The notes beneath the pieces are model-generated. The model searched no databases and was not told where the DNA came from. It was given only the letters and a program-made list of their open reading frames with translations. From assembly GCA_013335435.1 (NCBI GenBank), contig JAAXVP010000002.1, positions 1-46,257 of the forward strand: 46,257 nucleotides of DNA, given 5' to 3'. Source of the stretch: Thiobacillus sp. Its GTDB lineage: Bacteria > Pseudomonadota > Gammaproteobacteria > Burkholderiales > Thiobacillaceae. The position numbers and the translations under genes are program-made. Of this stretch, positions 29,401 through 38,481 are shown one piece after another (the first letter of the stretch is position 1; every line of letters starts with the position of its first letter).

Positions 29401-29873
29401 TGTGCCCCGAGAAGCAGGACCTGGCGGTGTTCGTCGACGGCGTCGACAACATCGTCGAGGCCCAGCAGCGGGTGGCCCAGCGCTACCTGGACGACGGCAG
29501 CATCGAAGAGGCCTGCCCGCCCCTCAAGGCCCTGCTCCACATCATGGCGACCGGCCAATACCAGGACAAGGACGCGCACCATCCCGAGATTCGTGCCATG
29601 TTCACCCGTGAGGCCCTGCTCGCCTCCGACTGGTACCGCGAGCGCCTGGAGGTCAAGCAGGCCCGCGACGTGGCGCTGTGGCAGCGCCATATCGCCTACC
29701 TGGAGGCCTACGTCGCCCGGCCCAGCCATCAGGAACTGGCCGCCCGCTTCGGCATCCAGGGCCGCCTGGACGCCGCGCGCGCCAAGCTGGAACAGGTGCG
29801 TACGCCGGGATACATCGACAGCCTGCGCGGCACCCTGGGGGCCGACCCCCTGGCGCCGGCACTGGGCATATGA
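26412..29873 (+). CDS. Putative PPi-dependent phosphoenolpyruvate carboxykinase
   Basis: 1153-residue soluble protein with no signal peptide or membrane helix. From memory of the family (EC 4.1.1.38, about 130 kDa, known in Entamoeba and Propionibacterium) I assign it tentatively to PPi-PEPCK, which converts PEP + CO2 + Pi to oxaloacetate + PPi, reversibly. Support: the length; a PEPCK-like glycine-lysine loop in [20 protein letters not shown] (Lys near 492); a second [20 protein letters not shown] segment near 860-880; and the [20 protein letters not shown] block. The start ATG 26412 has GGGGG upstream. Codon use matches its neighbours. The two-subunit carboxylase at 43.1 kb would supply oxaloacetate. 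If this call is wrong, it is a large conserved protein of unknown function. Confidence 0.6.
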   Translation: MNFMQQFDLGAREPNEDEVREGIQMYINLKLAASGQPPCQDGRDHAFLLVAEDLLKSYREKSRLLAGYLCPPDRRIQDFLDSYLADTGVAVAHLPENTLNLDREGMAREISLPQNGDVFLNEYVSSYRIRNGVLHNPASDRRTTKGSFHIAEGGLAIPGDKKAVPAKVFANLLREAFNPPESLLTIPYTQGQAQEARMFASLLLRPIVCPAIPGREAEKTMEVRFFAPGSLVSNLDFVESIFGNGGNPFLSSNDAGLDVEHWTGHTGCVILAPHLNRFSKKHLGLPHWDEATEAQRKDGMCWRDENELYNEGAAFKITARDRRGVIVTLIADNYYGYCKKEVKTQISYATNLFGLAEEEHAGGALAFPRHNHGEEFGVDSHTRPEGYSFAEMVERYGDLMDLQPEGCAIDKQYPDVVYVPQAVRMDLPSQTISWNQEGVDHTIKLRPGKIYIQPNGYKVEMLKHPGAPSWRLVGTDAEGTFCHKPCTVSGGGKSEISKSLNDAVIYGSLFVSDLDKDLDQVQAIFEHDYSNRFKPGYEHEDRDPTRQPLSPERSLGSVIKLLTHSPIYTDAYNAWLDTLPDRILALAFVIKRMYRPEWGADWRGQLSVDFINGHPGHELKLGERKLVGSYLRVGFEENGAWRVFKMRQDFIAAEKVQMEDDISASVVVPADCLDNCSPRSADPSVKLVKNCERRLFQRPDDAIHRGYDRQAEADMARTDNFLANFEPLTGQALADLVEDEVGFGQYTQPMHDMLKGTYDQGHGYVASSAHPRLVDGKPSKNPRYLQLRPDVAEPVRRYVAEIGARFNRKVPLGSPVCEPVNAVLVGRRNNPPEPGIRALAVYNPIHYQELPELFMDFVCSLTGKSPSTTGAGSEGALTKGPFNALRPTADLNNALVSFILTGYAGYSTAAGWIGPKVRVDHDISLLVPEIWSRLSPHQRDPHWLIANGYLEKVEDFQHEGRTVQASRLGYRITERFVHGFLGKIFDTPMAVLPEAILCPEKQDLAVFVDGVDNIVEAQQRVAQRYLDDGSIEEACPPLKALLHIMATGQYQDKDAHHPEIRAMFTREALLASDWYRERLEVKQARDVALWQRHIAYLEAYVARPSHQELAARFGIQGRLDAARAKLEQVRTPGYIDSLRGTLGADPLAPALGI

Positions 29874-29931
29874 ACACGCGGGTTATGGTTATAATCCGGC
29901 AACTCTGAATAACGCAGGAAGGAATCGTAAA

Positions 29932-30723
29932 GTGGGCTTTCTCGCCGGCAAGAAGATACTCATCACCGGACTGATCAGTAACCGTTCCATCGCCTATGGC
30001 GTCGCCCAGGCCTGCAGGCGCGAAGGCGCCGAACTGGCCTTCAGCTACCAGGGCGAACGGGTCAGGGACCGGGTCGTCGAATTCGCCAAGGAATTCGGCT
30101 CCGATCTCTGCTTCGACTGCGATGTCTCCAGCGACGAGCAGATCGAAACGCTGTTCAAGGAACTCGGCCAGCATTGGGACGGCCTCGACGGCATCGTCCA
30201 CTCCATCGCCTTCGTGCCCAAGGTGGCCCTGAACGGCGACTATCTGGACAACATCAACCGGGAATACTTCCGTATCGCCCACGACATCTCCAGCTACTCT
30301 TTCACCGCCCTGGCCAAGGCCGCCCTGCCGATGATGGAGGGCCGCAACGGCTCGCTGCTGACCATGACCTATCTGGGCGCAGTGCGCTCGGTGCCGCACT
30401 ACAACGTCATGGGGGTCGCCAAGGCCAGCCTTGAAGCCAGCGTCTACTACCTGGCCGCCGCCCTCGGCCCCCGCGGCATCCGGGTCAACGGCCTGTCCGC
30501 AGGCCCGATCAAGACCCTGGCCGCCTCGGGTATCGCCGACTTCAACAAGCTGCTGGCCTGGGGCGAGAAGCACTCGCCGCTGCGCCGCAACGTCACCATC
30601 GAGGAAGTCGGCAACGTCGCCGCCTTCATGCTCTCCGACCTGGCCTCGGGCATGACCGGCGAGATCACCTATGTCGATTCCGGCTTCAACAGCACGGCCG
30701 GCCTGGCGGTCGACCCGGACTGA
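29932..30723 (+). CDS. fabI: Enoyl-[acyl-carrier-protein] reductase (NADH) FabI
   Basis: Last reductive step of fatty-acid elongation; target of triclosan. The 263 residues start at GTG 29932 ([20 protein letters not shown]), with AGGAAGGA upstream. It is an SDR fold with the divergent FabI active site: [22 protein letters not shown] gives Tyr-x6-Lys. [18 protein letters not shown] and [12 protein letters not shown] close the protein. It lies 58 bases after the carboxykinase-like gene, with a TATAAT at 29890-29895 that may start its own transcript, and away from the main fab cluster at 36.7-42.3 kb. A strong terminator follows. Confidence 0.96.
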   Translation: MGFLAGKKILITGLISNRSIAYGVAQACRREGAELAFSYQGERVRDRVVEFAKEFGSDLCFDCDVSSDEQIETLFKELGQHWDGLDGIVHSIAFVPKVALNGDYLDNINREYFRIAHDISSYSFTALAKAALPMMEGRNGSLLTMTYLGAVRSVPHYNVMGVAKASLEASVYYLAAALGPRGIRVNGLSAGPIKTLAASGIADFNKLLAWGEKHSPLRRNVTIEEVGNVAAFMLSDLASGMTGEITYVDSGFNSTAGLAVDPD

Positions 30724-30745
30724 TCCTGGCGGGGCATACGACTGG

Positions 30746-30774
30746 ACGGCCGGGTTTCCCGGCCGTTATTTCTT
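30746..30774 (+). terminator. Rho-independent terminator of fabI
   Basis: Stem ACGGCCGGG/CCCGGCCGT (30746-30754 and 30758-30766) with a TTT loop, followed by TATTTCTT. It begins 22 bases after the fabI stop. The convergent gene ending at 30784 may also use the hairpin, but no T tract follows on that strand. Confidence 0.85.
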
Positions 30775-30783
30775 GCTGCCCCG

Positions 30784-31194
30784 TTACTCCAGGCAAGCCG
30801 ACACCGTGGCTGCGCACACCTTCCCGCCCCGGCCGTCGTTTTCCGCCTGCCAGCGCCTGAATGCGTCGTCGAACGGTTCGGGATAGACCGCACCGCCGGC
30901 GAGCGGCTCGACCACGCTGCGTTCCAGTGCCATCTCGGTGATGGCCATGTGCCTGGCCAGGCGTTCGACCTGCCAGGCGGGCGCCCCTTTCGTGCGCTGG
31001 AGCACCTCGATGTGGTAGATGCCGGATGCTCTCGCCTCGGCCAGGTTGTGGATGACGATCCAACGTTTCGCCCCGGCCTTGCCGGGGATCGACCAGATGC
31101 CCCGGTCATGGCTGGCGATCCGGTTATCGGCCGCCACGGCAGACCCGGCAAGCGTGACCGCCAGCGCAAGCAGCAGTATGGAAATTGGGTACAT
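30784..31194 (-). CDS. Small secreted protein, possibly DUF5086 family
   Basis: 136 residues from ATG 31194, chosen because it begins a clean signal peptide (MYPISILLLALAVTLAGSAV, cleavage near VAA) and is preceded by GAAAGGG. The mature part contains HDRGIWSIPGKAGAKRWIVI and HNLAEARASGIYHIEVLQR, which resemble DUF5086 proteins as I remember them. Two cysteines near the C-terminus (VCAATVSACLE) could form a disulfide. The function is unknown and the family call is from memory. It is convergent with fabI and divergent from the acyltransferase gene. Confidence 0.6.
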   Translation of the reverse strand: MYPISILLLALAVTLAGSAVAADNRIASHDRGIWSIPGKAGAKRWIVIHNLAEARASGIYHIEVLQRTKGAPAWQVERLARHMAITEMALERSVVEPLAGGAVYPEPFDDAFRRWQAENDGRGGKVCAATVSACLE

Positions 31195-31344
31195 GTCGGC
31201 CCTTTCCAGGCACATGGCTGAGCCAGCTTGCCACTGTGGCATGCGGATGGCAATTCGCGCCGCTCACGTAAAATACGTTTACATCAATTTCATCATTGCC
31301 TGATTGGCGGCCTGCCCGCACTCGGCTAGGCTTAACCTTTGTCC

Positions 31345-32112
31345 ATGCATCCGACCATGACCGACGACCTGCTCTCCGCGCTCGACCGCTATTTCGAATT
31401 GGTGCATGCGTCGAACGCCGAACTGCGCATGCATGCCTACCGGCTGCGCTATCAGGTCTACGTCCAGGAAACCGGATTCGAACGGCAGGACCGTTGCCGC
31501 AGCGGTATCGGCGAGGACGGCCAGGCCTATTTCTGGGAAGAGGACGAGTTCGATGGCCGCTCCGACCATTATCTCCTGCGGCACCGTTCCAGTGGCCTCT
31601 ATGCCGCCACCGCGCGCCTGATCCTGCCCTACCCGCAGGATGTCGGCGCCCCTTTCCCCATCGAGCAGTTCTGCGAGTTGGACGATCCGGTCGAGTCCAC
31701 CGAGATGCGCATGCAACTGGGCGAGATATCCCGTTTCGCCGTCTCCAAGGCCTTCAAGAAACGGCTCGGCGAGGCGGGTAGCCTGGTCGGCGTGGCGGAG
31801 GATGTCGAACGCTATTTCGAGGCCGACGAACGCCGGGTGTTGCCGCATCTCTCCCTAGGCCTGTTCGCGGCGGTCATGCGCATGGTGCACGCACATGACA
31901 TCAGGCTCTGCTATGCCGTCATGGAACCAGCGCTCCGACGCCTGCTCGGCCGTTTCGGCGTATTGTTCGAGCAGATCGGTCCGGAGGCGGATTACCACGG
32001 CAAACGCGTGCCCTGTCTGATCAAGTCCGAACCCGGCCTGGACCATATCAAGCATGCGGCGCGGCCGGTCTGGGATCTGATCACCGACCGCGGTGCCCTG
32101 GTGGTCGGCTGA
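31345..32112 (+). CDS. PEP-CTERM/exosortase system-associated acyltransferase
   Basis: GNAT-like N-acyltransferase of about 255 residues, of the type (TIGR03694) found with exosortase systems and related to autoinducer synthases. The N-terminal DLLSALDRYFELVHASNAEL and RLRYQVYVQETGFE fit the family. ATARLILPYPQDVGAPFPIE and MQLGEISRFAVSKAFKKRL match the central acyl-CoA segment, and the later part has YAVMEPALRRLLGRFGVLFE. The start is uncertain: ATG 31345 is used, ATG 31357 (MTDDLL) and TTG 31339 are also possible, and no clear ribosome-binding site is seen. It gives independent support for the PEP-CTERM call on the protein at 12503. Confidence 0.82.
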   Translation: MHPTMTDDLLSALDRYFELVHASNAELRMHAYRLRYQVYVQETGFERQDRCRSGIGEDGQAYFWEEDEFDGRSDHYLLRHRSSGLYAATARLILPYPQDVGAPFPIEQFCELDDPVESTEMRMQLGEISRFAVSKAFKKRLGEAGSLVGVAEDVERYFEADERRVLPHLSLGLFAAVMRMVHAHDIRLCYAVMEPALRRLLGRFGVLFEQIGPEADYHGKRVPCLIKSEPGLDHIKHAARPVWDLITDRGALVVG

Positions 32113-32120
32113 CTGTTGGC

Positions 32121-32888
32121 TCAGGCCGCCGCGAACAGGCGGAAGAAATTGCGGCTGGTCGCCTCGCCCAGTTCCTCGACGGTCAGCCCCTTCAACTCCG
32201 CGATCAGTTCGCCGACATGGCGGACGTAGGCCGGTTCGTTGCGCTTGCCCCGGTGCGGCACCGGCGCCAGGTAGGGTGAATCGGTCTCGACCAGCAGGCG
32301 ATCGAGCGGCACCTGCTTCGCCACCGCGCGCAGGTCGGCGGCGTTCTTGAAGGTGATGATGCCCGAAAACGAGATGTGGAAGCCCAGGTCGAGCGCGGCG
32401 GCGGCGACTTCCCAACTTTCCGTGAAACAGTGCATGACGCCGCCGATCTCGCCAGCGCCCTCCTCGGCCATGATGGCCAGGGTGTCCTCGGCGGCGCTGC
32501 GGGTATGGATGATCAGTGGCTTGCCGGCCGCACGCGCAGCCCGGATATGGGTCCGGAAGCGCTCGCGCTGCCAGTCCACGGCCTCGCGGGCCTGGCGGTA
32601 GTAGTCGAGGCCGGTCTCACCGATGGCGATGACCTTAGGATGACTGGCCAGCCTGACCAGGGTGGCGACGTCCGGCTCGGCGGCGTCCTCATGGTCGGGA
32701 TGGACGCCGACCGAGGCATAGATGTTCGCGTGCGCCTCGGCCAGGGCCAGGATGCCGGGCAGGCGTTCCAGGCTGACCGACACGCACAGGGCATGGCTGA
32801 TGCCGGCGGTCTGCATGTTGGCGAGCAACGGGCCGGCGCCCTCGGCGAAGTCGGGAAAATCGATGTGACAGTGGGAGTCGATGAACAT
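32121..32888 (-). CDS. TatD-family metal-dependent deoxyribonuclease (YcfH-like)
   Basis: 255-residue TIM-barrel hydrolase. The metal ligands are visible in MFIDSHCHIDFPDF, the Glu of IAIGETGLDYY, PLIIHTRSAAEDTL, MHCFTESWEVAAAAL and LLVETDSPYLAPVPHRGKRN. ATG 32888 is used; an in-frame TTG 24 bases upstream adds residues not seen in the family. It is the last gene of the long fab-holB operon, 76 bases after pilZ, where this YcfH-type gene is normally found. The gap before it holds purine-rich GGAG-like repeats on the coding strand. Confidence 0.94.
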   Translation of the reverse strand: MFIDSHCHIDFPDFAEGAGPLLANMQTAGISHALCVSVSLERLPGILALAEAHANIYASVGVHPDHEDAAEPDVATLVRLASHPKVIAIGETGLDYYRQAREAVDWQRERFRTHIRAARAAGKPLIIHTRSAAEDTLAIMAEEGAGEIGGVMHCFTESWEVAAAALDLGFHISFSGIITFKNAADLRAVAKQVPLDRLLVETDSPYLAPVPHRGKRNEPAYVRHVGELIAELKGLTVEELGEATSRNFFRLFAAA

Positions 32889-32964
32889 GAAGCCGTGAGA
32901 AGTGTGGGGCAAGCAGCGCGGAGAGGCGGGGTCCCCTCCGCTCCCCTCGCTCCTCGCCTAAGAA

Positions 32965-33333
32965 TTACATCGTATGGGTCTGGCGCGTCGCCTTCATGGC
33001 GTTGCCGAGGATGCTCTCGATCTTGTTGCGCACGACGGTGGAGGATTCGCTGGAGTCGAACTGGACGCCGATACCCTGTTGGCGGTTGCCCTGGGCACCG
33101 GCCGGGGTGATCCAGACCACCCGGCCCGACAACGGCAGCTTGGTCGGGTCGTCCATCAGGGACAACAGCATGTAGACCTGGTCGCCCATCTGGTGCAGGC
33201 GGCTGGTCGGGATGAACAGGCCGCCGTTCTTCAGATAGGGCATGTAGGCGGCATACAGGGCGGTACGTTCCTTGATGCTCAGGGAAAGCATGCCGGCACG
33301 CCCGGCAACTTGGCCCATCGGACTATCTTCCAT
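32965..33333 (-). CDS. pilZ: PilZ-domain protein, type IV pilus biogenesis type
   Basis: 122-residue PilZ protein of the kind encoded next to holB in Pseudomonas, Xanthomonas and Neisseria. It contains LSLSIKERTALYAAYMPYLK, NGGLFIPTSRLHQMGDQVYM and GRVVWITPAGAQGNRQQGIG. It lacks the N-terminal RxxxR c-di-GMP motif, so like Pseudomonas PilZ it may act through protein contacts (PilB, FimX) and not by nucleotide binding. It starts 11 bases inside the holB 3' end, with GGAGG before the ATG. The C-terminal tail is basic. Confidence 0.92.
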   Translation of the reverse strand: MEDSPMGQVAGRAGMLSLSIKERTALYAAYMPYLKNGGLFIPTSRLHQMGDQVYMLLSLMDDPTKLPLSGRVVWITPAGAQGNRQQGIGVQFDSSESSTVVRNKIESILGNAMKATRQTHTM

Positions 33334-34318
33334 TCCCCGCCTCCAAGGTATCCAGGTAGCTCAACAACCATGATTCTAGCAACAACTGGCCGTTGAGCGG
33401 GTGGCGCAGCCAACGCCCGGCGGCGACGACCTCCTGCTGGCATTGCCAGAGCGAAGCGGGCCTGGCCTTGGCGGCCAGGTGGCGCAGGACCGGTTCGGAT
33501 TCCGGGAAGTAGCGTACCGGTCCATTGCCCTGCACCGCCAGCAGGTCGTAAAGCCAGCGGGTCAGCCAGCCCCAGCATTCGTCGACGCGTTGCTGGGATT
33601 CCTGGGCCAGGCGCGACAGGCCGTCCGGGCTCGGCTTGGCCACCGCCGCCAGGAAACGGGCGCGTCTGGCCAGGCGTTCCGGCTCGGCATACTCGATCGC
33701 CAGGAGCGGCGCGCCGCCGACCTCGTCCAGCATCGCCATCGGTTCCCGCATGCCCTGCCCGGCCAGCCAGTCGCGTGCCTGTTCGCGGCCGGGCAAGCCG
33801 ACCGCCAGTTTCCGGCAACGCGACCGGACCGTGGCCGGCAGGCGTCTGGGCTGGTGCGCGACCAGGGCGATCAGGACATTCGCGGGCGGCTCCTCCAGGG
33901 TCTTCAGGAGGGCGTTGGCGGCGGCGGCATTGAGTTGCTCGGCCGGCTGGATGACCACGACGCGCCAGCCACCCTGGTGCGAAACAAGGCCAAGAAAGTC
34001 GCTCAACTGCCTGATTTCATTGATTGTAATGTACTTGCCGCCCTTTTTCCCCGGCTCTTCTTCCTTGCCGGCCTCGGCCGCCGGCTCGATCAGCTTGAAG
34101 TCGGGGTGACCGCCCTGGTCGAACCAGCCGCAGGACTTGCAGCCATCGCAGGCGCCCTCCGGCCCGGGCGCCTCGCAGAGCAGCCACTTGGCCAGGTCGG
34201 CGACGAATTCGCGCTTGCCGGTGCCGCGCGGGCCGTGCAACAACAGGGCATGGGGCAGACGGGCACGGTCGCCGGTCAGTTCCCGCCAGAGGTCGAGGTT
34301 CCAGGGATGCAGGCTCAC
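33323..34318 (-). CDS. holB: DNA polymerase III subunit delta'
   Basis: Clamp-loader stator subunit, 331 residues. The start is GTG 34318, overlapping the tmk stop (GTGA). [20 protein letters not shown] is the degenerate P-loop region and [19 protein letters not shown] holds the zinc-module cysteines. [33 protein letters not shown] and [14 protein letters not shown] follow, with TVRSRCRKL in the SRC-type position. The longer in-frame extension upstream lies inside tmk and is rejected. Confidence 0.95.
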   Translation of the reverse strand: MSLHPWNLDLWRELTGDRARLPHALLLHGPRGTGKREFVADLAKWLLCEAPGPEGACDGCKSCGWFDQGGHPDFKLIEPAAEAGKEEEPGKKGGKYITINEIRQLSDFLGLVSHQGGWRVVVIQPAEQLNAAAANALLKTLEEPPANVLIALVAHQPRRLPATVRSRCRKLAVGLPGREQARDWLAGQGMREPMAMLDEVGGAPLLAIEYAEPERLARRARFLAAVAKPSPDGLSRLAQESQQRVDECWGWLTRWLYDLLAVQGNGPVRYFPESEPVLRHLAAKARPASLWQCQQEVVAAGRWLRHPLNGQLLLESWLLSYLDTLEAGNGR

Positions 34319-34920
34319 AGGGCGGCCAGGACCGTCGCCAGTTGCGCCCTCACCTCTTCCGGGCTGCGGCTGCCGTCGATCACCTTGATTCGTGTTGGGA
34401 ATTTCGCCGCCCGGCGCAGATAGGCCTCGCGCACGCGGGTATGGAAGTCCATGCGCTCGCGCTCGAAACGGTCCGGCTCGCGGGCGGCGCCCAAGCGGGC
34501 CTGGGCGATCTCGCCCGGGACATCGAAGAGCAGGGTCAGGTCGGGCTGGAGGTCGCCGTGCACCCATTGTTCCAGGATTTCCAGGCGCGCTTCCGGCAAG
34601 CCGCGGCCACCGCACTGGTAGGCGAAACTGGCGTCGGTGAAGCGGTCCGATATGACCACATCCCCCCGCGCCAAGGCCGGCCGGATGACCTGTTCGACAT
34701 GCTCGCGGCGGGCGGCGAACATGACCAGGGCCTCGGTTTCCGGATGCATGGCGTCATGCAGGACGATCTCGCGCAGTTTCTCGCCCAGCGGCGTGCCGCC
34801 CGGCTCGCGGGTGAACACCACGGTACGGCCGCGGGCGCGGAAATGCTCCGCCAGCCATTCGACATGGCTGCTCTTGCCGGCGCCGTCGACGCCTTCCAGG
34901 GTCACGAACAGGCCCTTCAT
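34315..34920 (-). CDS. tmk: Thymidylate kinase
   Basis: Phosphorylates dTMP to dTDP. The 201 residues have P-loop [20 protein letters not shown], the DR(Y/F) motif in [36 protein letters not shown], and the lid region around [23 protein letters not shown] 34920 overlaps the mltG stop (ATGA) and the 3' end overlaps holB (GTGA), so mltG, tmk and holB are translationally coupled. Confidence 0.97.
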   Translation of the reverse strand: MKGLFVTLEGVDGAGKSSHVEWLAEHFRARGRTVVFTREPGGTPLGEKLREIVLHDAMHPETEALVMFAARREHVEQVIRPALARGDVVISDRFTDASFAYQCGGRGLPEARLEILEQWVHGDLQPDLTLLFDVPGEIAQARLGAAREPDRFERERMDFHTRVREAYLRRAAKFPTRIKVIDGSRSPEEVRAQLATVLAAL

Positions 34921-35912
34921 CCCTTGCCTCCACGCTGATAGCGGTTCACCGCCCGGTTGTGTTCTTCCAGGGTATTGGAAAACTGGTGCCGGCCGCCACC
35001 CTTGGCGACGAAATAAAGCGCCTTGCTGTCTTCCGGATGCAGCACGGCGCCGATCGCCTCGGCACTGGGCAGGGCGATCGGGGTCGGCGGCAGGCCGGCG
35101 CGGGTGTAGCTGTTGTAGGCGGTGTCGGCTAGCAGGTCGACCTTGCGCAGGTTGCCGTCGTAACGCTCGCCGAGACCGTAGATCACGGTCGGGTCGGTCT
35201 GCAGGCGCATGCCGATGCGCAGGCGGTTGAGGAAAACGGCGGCGATAAGCGGCCGCTCGTCCGGCGCGCCGGTCTCCTTCTCGACGATCGAGGCCATGAT
35301 CAGGGCCTGGTAGGGTGTCGCATAGGGCAATCCGGCCGCCCTGTCCGGCCAGGCGCCGGCCAGAGTGGCGGCCATGGTGTGGTAGGCGCGCCGGTAGATA
35401 TTCAGGTCGCTGGAGCCGGGATCGAAATAATAGGTATCCGGGAAGAACAGGCCTTCAGGATGTTTTTCACTGGCGCCGATGGCGGCCAGTATCTCGGCAT
35501 CGGAGAGGCCGGCCGTCTCGTGTTTGAGGCGCGGGTTCCCGTCCAGGGCGGCACGCATCTGCCTGAAGCTCCAGCCCTCGATGACGGTGGCCTTGGCGAG
35601 CAGGGTCTCGCCCAGAGTGACCTTGTTGAGCAGCTGGTAAGGCGATAGCGGCTTGCTCGCCATGTAGCTGCCGGCCTTGATCTTGCCGGCCTGGCCGAGC
35701 AGGCGGCCGAGCACGACGAAGGCCGTGGGGTGCCGGATGAGCCCATGGGATTCGAAATCCTGCGCCGCCGAGCGCAAATGGCTGCCTGGTGCGATGGAGA
35801 ACTCGACCGGAAACGGTGCCGTGGTGGTGGCAGGCGTGCTGGCATACCAGGCGAGCCAGGCGAGGCCGGCCAGCAGGATCAGGGCAACTATGGCTGTTAG
35901 GCGCCGGAACAC
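34917..35912 (-). CDS. mltG: Endolytic murein transglycosylase MltG
   Basis: Inner-membrane enzyme that cuts nascent glycan strands and helps set their length. The 331 residues have one N-terminal membrane helix ([19 protein letters not shown]). The YceG catalytic core is [20 protein letters not shown], with the catalytic Glu, followed by [20 protein letters not shown] and the [17 protein letters not shown] segment. It overlaps pabC by 16 bases and tmk by 4, the standard proteobacterial order. Confidence 0.96.
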   Translation of the reverse strand: MFRRLTAIVALILLAGLAWLAWYASTPATTTAPFPVEFSIAPGSHLRSAAQDFESHGLIRHPTAFVVLGRLLGQAGKIKAGSYMASKPLSPYQLLNKVTLGETLLAKATVIEGWSFRQMRAALDGNPRLKHETAGLSDAEILAAIGASEKHPEGLFFPDTYYFDPGSSDLNIYRRAYHTMAATLAGAWPDRAAGLPYATPYQALIMASIVEKETGAPDERPLIAAVFLNRLRIGMRLQTDPTVIYGLGERYDGNLRKVDLLADTAYNSYTRAGLPPTPIALPSAEAIGAVLHPEDSKALYFVAKGGGRHQFSNTLEEHNRAVNRYQRGGKG

Positions 35913-36706
35913 AGTTTCTCCATCAGGTCGTCGAAATCGGCCGGCCTCGGCCAGGTCCGCTCGCCCAGCCGGGCGACCCAGCGCAGCCGGATCAGGCTGT
36001 TGCTGAGCAGGACCGCATCGGCGCCCAGCAGGTCAGCCAGGCCGATATGGGTTTCCTCGGCAGCGAGGATGCCCAGCAGGCGGGCCCGGGTCACGCCGGC
36101 GACGCCGCACGCGTCCAGGACGGGGGTCCGCCAACGGCCGCCGCTGCTTATGAACAGGTTGGCCATGACGCCGGATATCACCCGGCCGGCGTCGTCGAGC
36201 AGGATACCCTCGTCGATGGCCGGATCGTCCCATTCCATCCTGGCCAGGACGTTTTCCAGGCGGTTCAGGTGCTTGGCCCCGGCCAGCCGTGGCTGCCGGC
36301 CCAGGCGCAGGTCACAGACCCGCACGGTGGCGCCGGAGGCGGCGAGCGGGTCGGGAAAATCGGGCAGCGGCGTGGCCATGGCGATGCGGGTCGGGTAAGG
36401 CGCATCCGGTAGCCGGTAGCCACGCGGCCCGGTGCCACGGGTGACGATCAGCTTGACCACCGCGTCGGGCTGCCGGGCGGCCAGCCAGGCGATGTCCTGT
36501 TCCCATTCGCTCCGGGTCGGACAGCTCATGGCCAGCTGCCGGCAGTCCGCCGTCAGCTTGGCCAGGTGGTCCGGCCACCAGACCGGCTCGCCGGCCTCCA
36601 TGCGCAGCGTCCGGAAGACGCCGTCGCCGAAGGCCAGGCCACGGTCGAGAGGGGAAATGGATGCCGCCGGCGAGCCGTTTACCAGGATAAGCGGCGCGTC
36701 GGGCAT
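35897..36706 (-). CDS. pabC: Aminodeoxychorismate lyase
   Basis: PLP-dependent lyase of the branched-chain aminotransferase fold that makes p-aminobenzoate for folate. The 269 residues start MPDAPLILVNGSPAASISPL. DRGLAFGDGVFRTLRMEAGE is the family N-terminal signature. The PLP lysine lies in RLAGAKHLNRLENVLARMEW, followed by DEGILLDDAGRVISGVMANL. It sits between fabF and mltG as in E. coli. No strong Shine-Dalgarno sequence precedes the ATG 50 bases after fabF; a longer in-frame ORF upstream lies inside fabF. Confidence 0.94.
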   Translation of the reverse strand: MPDAPLILVNGSPAASISPLDRGLAFGDGVFRTLRMEAGEPVWWPDHLAKLTADCRQLAMSCPTRSEWEQDIAWLAARQPDAVVKLIVTRGTGPRGYRLPDAPYPTRIAMATPLPDFPDPLAASGATVRVCDLRLGRQPRLAGAKHLNRLENVLARMEWDDPAIDEGILLDDAGRVISGVMANLFISSGGRWRTPVLDACGVAGVTRARLLGILAAEETHIGLADLLGADAVLLSNSLIRLRWVARLGERTWPRPADFDDLMEKLCSGA

Positions 36707-36755
36707 CGATGGAATGTGGGGAGAAAGATGCCGGACGCGCGGGTCCGGCATGCAG

Positions 36756-37994
36756 TCAGATGCGGCGGAACACGATGCTGCCGTTGGTACCGCCGAAACC
36801 GAAGGAGTTGGAAACGGCGACATCGACCCGGGCCTCGCGCGCCGTATTGGCGACGTAGTCCAGGTCGCAGCCCTCGCCAGGCTCGAACAGGTTGATGGTC
36901 GGCGAGACCGTCTGGTTGGCGACGGTGAGCGCGGAGAACACCGCTTCCACGCCACCGGCGGCACCCAGCAGGTGGCCGGTCATCGATTTGGTCGAGCTGA
37001 CCATGGTCTTGTAGGCATGGTCGCCCAGCACCAGCTTGACTGCCTTGGTCTCGGCCAGGTCGCCCAGCGGCGTCGAGGTGCCATGGGCATTGATGTAATC
37101 CACTTGGTCCGGATTGACACCGGCGGCACGCAGGGCATTCCGCATCGTCCGTGCCGCGCCGGAGCCATCCTCGAGCGGGGCCGTCATGTGGTAGGCATCG
37201 GCACCCTTGCCGTAGCCGGCCAGTTCGCAATAGATGCGGGCGCCGCGCGCCTTGGCGTGTTCGTACTCCTCCAGGACCAGGACGCCGGCTCCCTCGCCCA
37301 TCACGAAGCCATCGCGGTCCTTGTCCCAGGGACGGCAGGCCGTGGCCGGGTCGTCGTTGCGGGTGGACAGCGCGCGGGCGGCGGAGAAACCGCCGATCGC
37401 CAACGGACAGACGGTCGCCTCGGCACCGCCGGCGATCATCACGTCGGCATCGCCGTACTCGATCATCCGGGCCGACTCGCCGATGGCGTGGGTGCCCGTG
37501 CTACAGGCGGTCACCATGGCCAGGTTCGGGCCCTGCAGACCGTACATGATCGACAGGTTGCCGGAGATCATGTTGATGATCGAACCGGGGATGAAGAACG
37601 GTGAAATCTTGCGCGGCCCATCCGCCAGGAAGGTGGAATGGGTGTCCTCGATCAGCGGCAGGCCGCCGATGCCGGAACCGATGTTGACGCCGATCATCTC
37701 GCGGTTGGCGTCCGTGACTTCGATGCCGGAGTCCTTGATGGCATCGATGCCGGCCGCCAGGCCGTAATGGATGAAGGTATCCATCCGGCGGGCTTCCTTG
37801 GCCGACAGATACTTGGTCACGTCGAAGCCCCTGACCTCGCCGGCGACCTGGGAGGCCATCGCGGACGCATCGAACTTGCTGATGCGCGCGATGCCAGTAC
37901 GGCCTGCGGTGAGGTTTTGCCACGCCTCGGCCACGGAATTGCCGACCGGGGAGATGATTCCGAGGCCGGTTACTACTACTCTGCGCTTGGACAA
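36756..37994 (-). CDS. fabF: 3-oxoacyl-[acyl-carrier-protein] synthase II
   Basis: Condensing enzyme of fatty-acid elongation. The active-site Cys lies in [15 protein letters not shown], with the histidines in [16 protein letters not shown] and [20 protein letters not shown], and the C-terminal [15 protein letters not shown]. Length is 412 residues from TTG 37994 ([20 protein letters not shown]), which matches the family. An in-frame ATG at 38039 would start inside an inverted-repeat element and adds residues foreign to FabF, so it is rejected. The Shine-Dalgarno sequence is weak. The repeat at 38034-38102 lies between this gene and acpP. Confidence 0.94.
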   Translation of the reverse strand: MSKRRVVVTGLGIISPVGNSVAEAWQNLTAGRTGIARISKFDASAMASQVAGEVRGFDVTKYLSAKEARRMDTFIHYGLAAGIDAIKDSGIEVTDANREMIGVNIGSGIGGLPLIEDTHSTFLADGPRKISPFFIPGSIINMISGNLSIMYGLQGPNLAMVTACSTGTHAIGESARMIEYGDADVMIAGGAEATVCPLAIGGFSAARALSTRNDDPATACRPWDKDRDGFVMGEGAGVLVLEEYEHAKARGARIYCELAGYGKGADAYHMTAPLEDGSGAARTMRNALRAAGVNPDQVDYINAHGTSTPLGDLAETKAVKLVLGDHAYKTMVSSTKSMTGHLLGAAGGVEAVFSALTVANQTVSPTINLFEPGEGCDLDYVANTAREARVDVAVSNSFGFGGTNGSIVFRRI

Positions 37995-38033
37995 ATGAAT
38001 ACCCGTGCGGATGAATTGGAGATGAGACTGCAT

Positions 38034-38102
38034 CGTCATCCCCGCTGTCGCGGGGACCCAGTTGCTTCAATCGCCTGGGTTCCCACTCGAGTGGGAACGA
38101 CG
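38034..38102. repeat. Pair of inverted 28-bp REP-like units between acpP and fabF
   Basis: The left unit (38034-38061) has the form CGTCATCCCCGC...GCGGGGACCCAG. The right unit (38075-38102) is its inverted relative CTGGGTTCCCAC...GTGGGAACGACG. Each is itself a palindrome, so the mRNA could form two hairpins or one long one. The CGTCATCCCCGC/ACCCAG form resembles dispersed repeats found in many betaproteobacteria. It occupies most of the acpP-fabF gap. Confidence 0.8.
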
Positions 38103-38115
38103 AATCTGGCTTTGC

Positions 38116-38352
38116 TTAGCCCAGGTGGCCGTTGACGTAGTCGACGGCCTGCTGAACGGTGGTGATCTTCTCGGCTTCTTCGTCGGGGATCTCACACTCG
38201 AACTCTTCTTCGAGGGCCATCACCAGCTCAACCGTGTCGAGCGAGTCGGCACCCAGGTCGTTGACGAAGGAGGACTCCAGCTTGACGTCCGCTTCGTTGG
38301 CGCCCAGTTGCTCGGCCACGATTTTCTTGACACGTTGTTCGATATCGCTCAT
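38116..38352 (-). CDS. acpP: Acyl carrier protein
   Basis: 78-residue acidic four-helix protein that carries acyl chains on 4'-phosphopantetheine. The attachment serine is in [20 protein letters not shown], the DSL motif at about residue 36-38. It begins [20 protein letters not shown]. The 129-base gap before it (38353-38481) holds an extended -10 element, so it probably has an extra promoter, as expected for a very abundant protein. Between acpP and fabF lies a REP-like element that could attenuate or stabilise the mRNA. Confidence 0.98.
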   Translation of the reverse strand: MSDIEQRVKKIVAEQLGANEADVKLESSFVNDLGADSLDTVELVMALEEEFECEIPDEEAEKITTVQQAVDYVNGHLG

Positions 38353-38433
38353 TTGGGTAAGACTCCCTAAAGGGTAAGGACAAGGTCACGGTGGTTAGCG
38401 TATCCAACCGAAACCGGTGAAAAATCGGAGGGC

Positions 38434-38442
38434 ATTCTAGCA
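38434..38442 (-). promoter_or_regulatory. Extended -10 promoter of acpP
   Basis: TGCTAGAAT on the minus strand, 82 bases before the acpP ATG, in the gap after fabG. It has no good -35 hexamer. It is the same extended -10 form as before trxB and the carboxykinase-like gene. Confidence 0.45.
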
Positions 38443-38481
38443 AATTCGCCCATGGCGGGAAAATCGCCCGAAAAAAGCCCG

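Noticed and set aside
36707-36964. Longer N-terminus for pabC
   Set aside because: The in-frame extension lies mainly inside fabF and is Arg/Ser-rich; the family starts with ILVNG.
38000-38039. ATG start of fabF at 38039
   Set aside because: It lies in an inverted-repeat element and the added residues are absent from FabF; TTG 37994 matches the family start.
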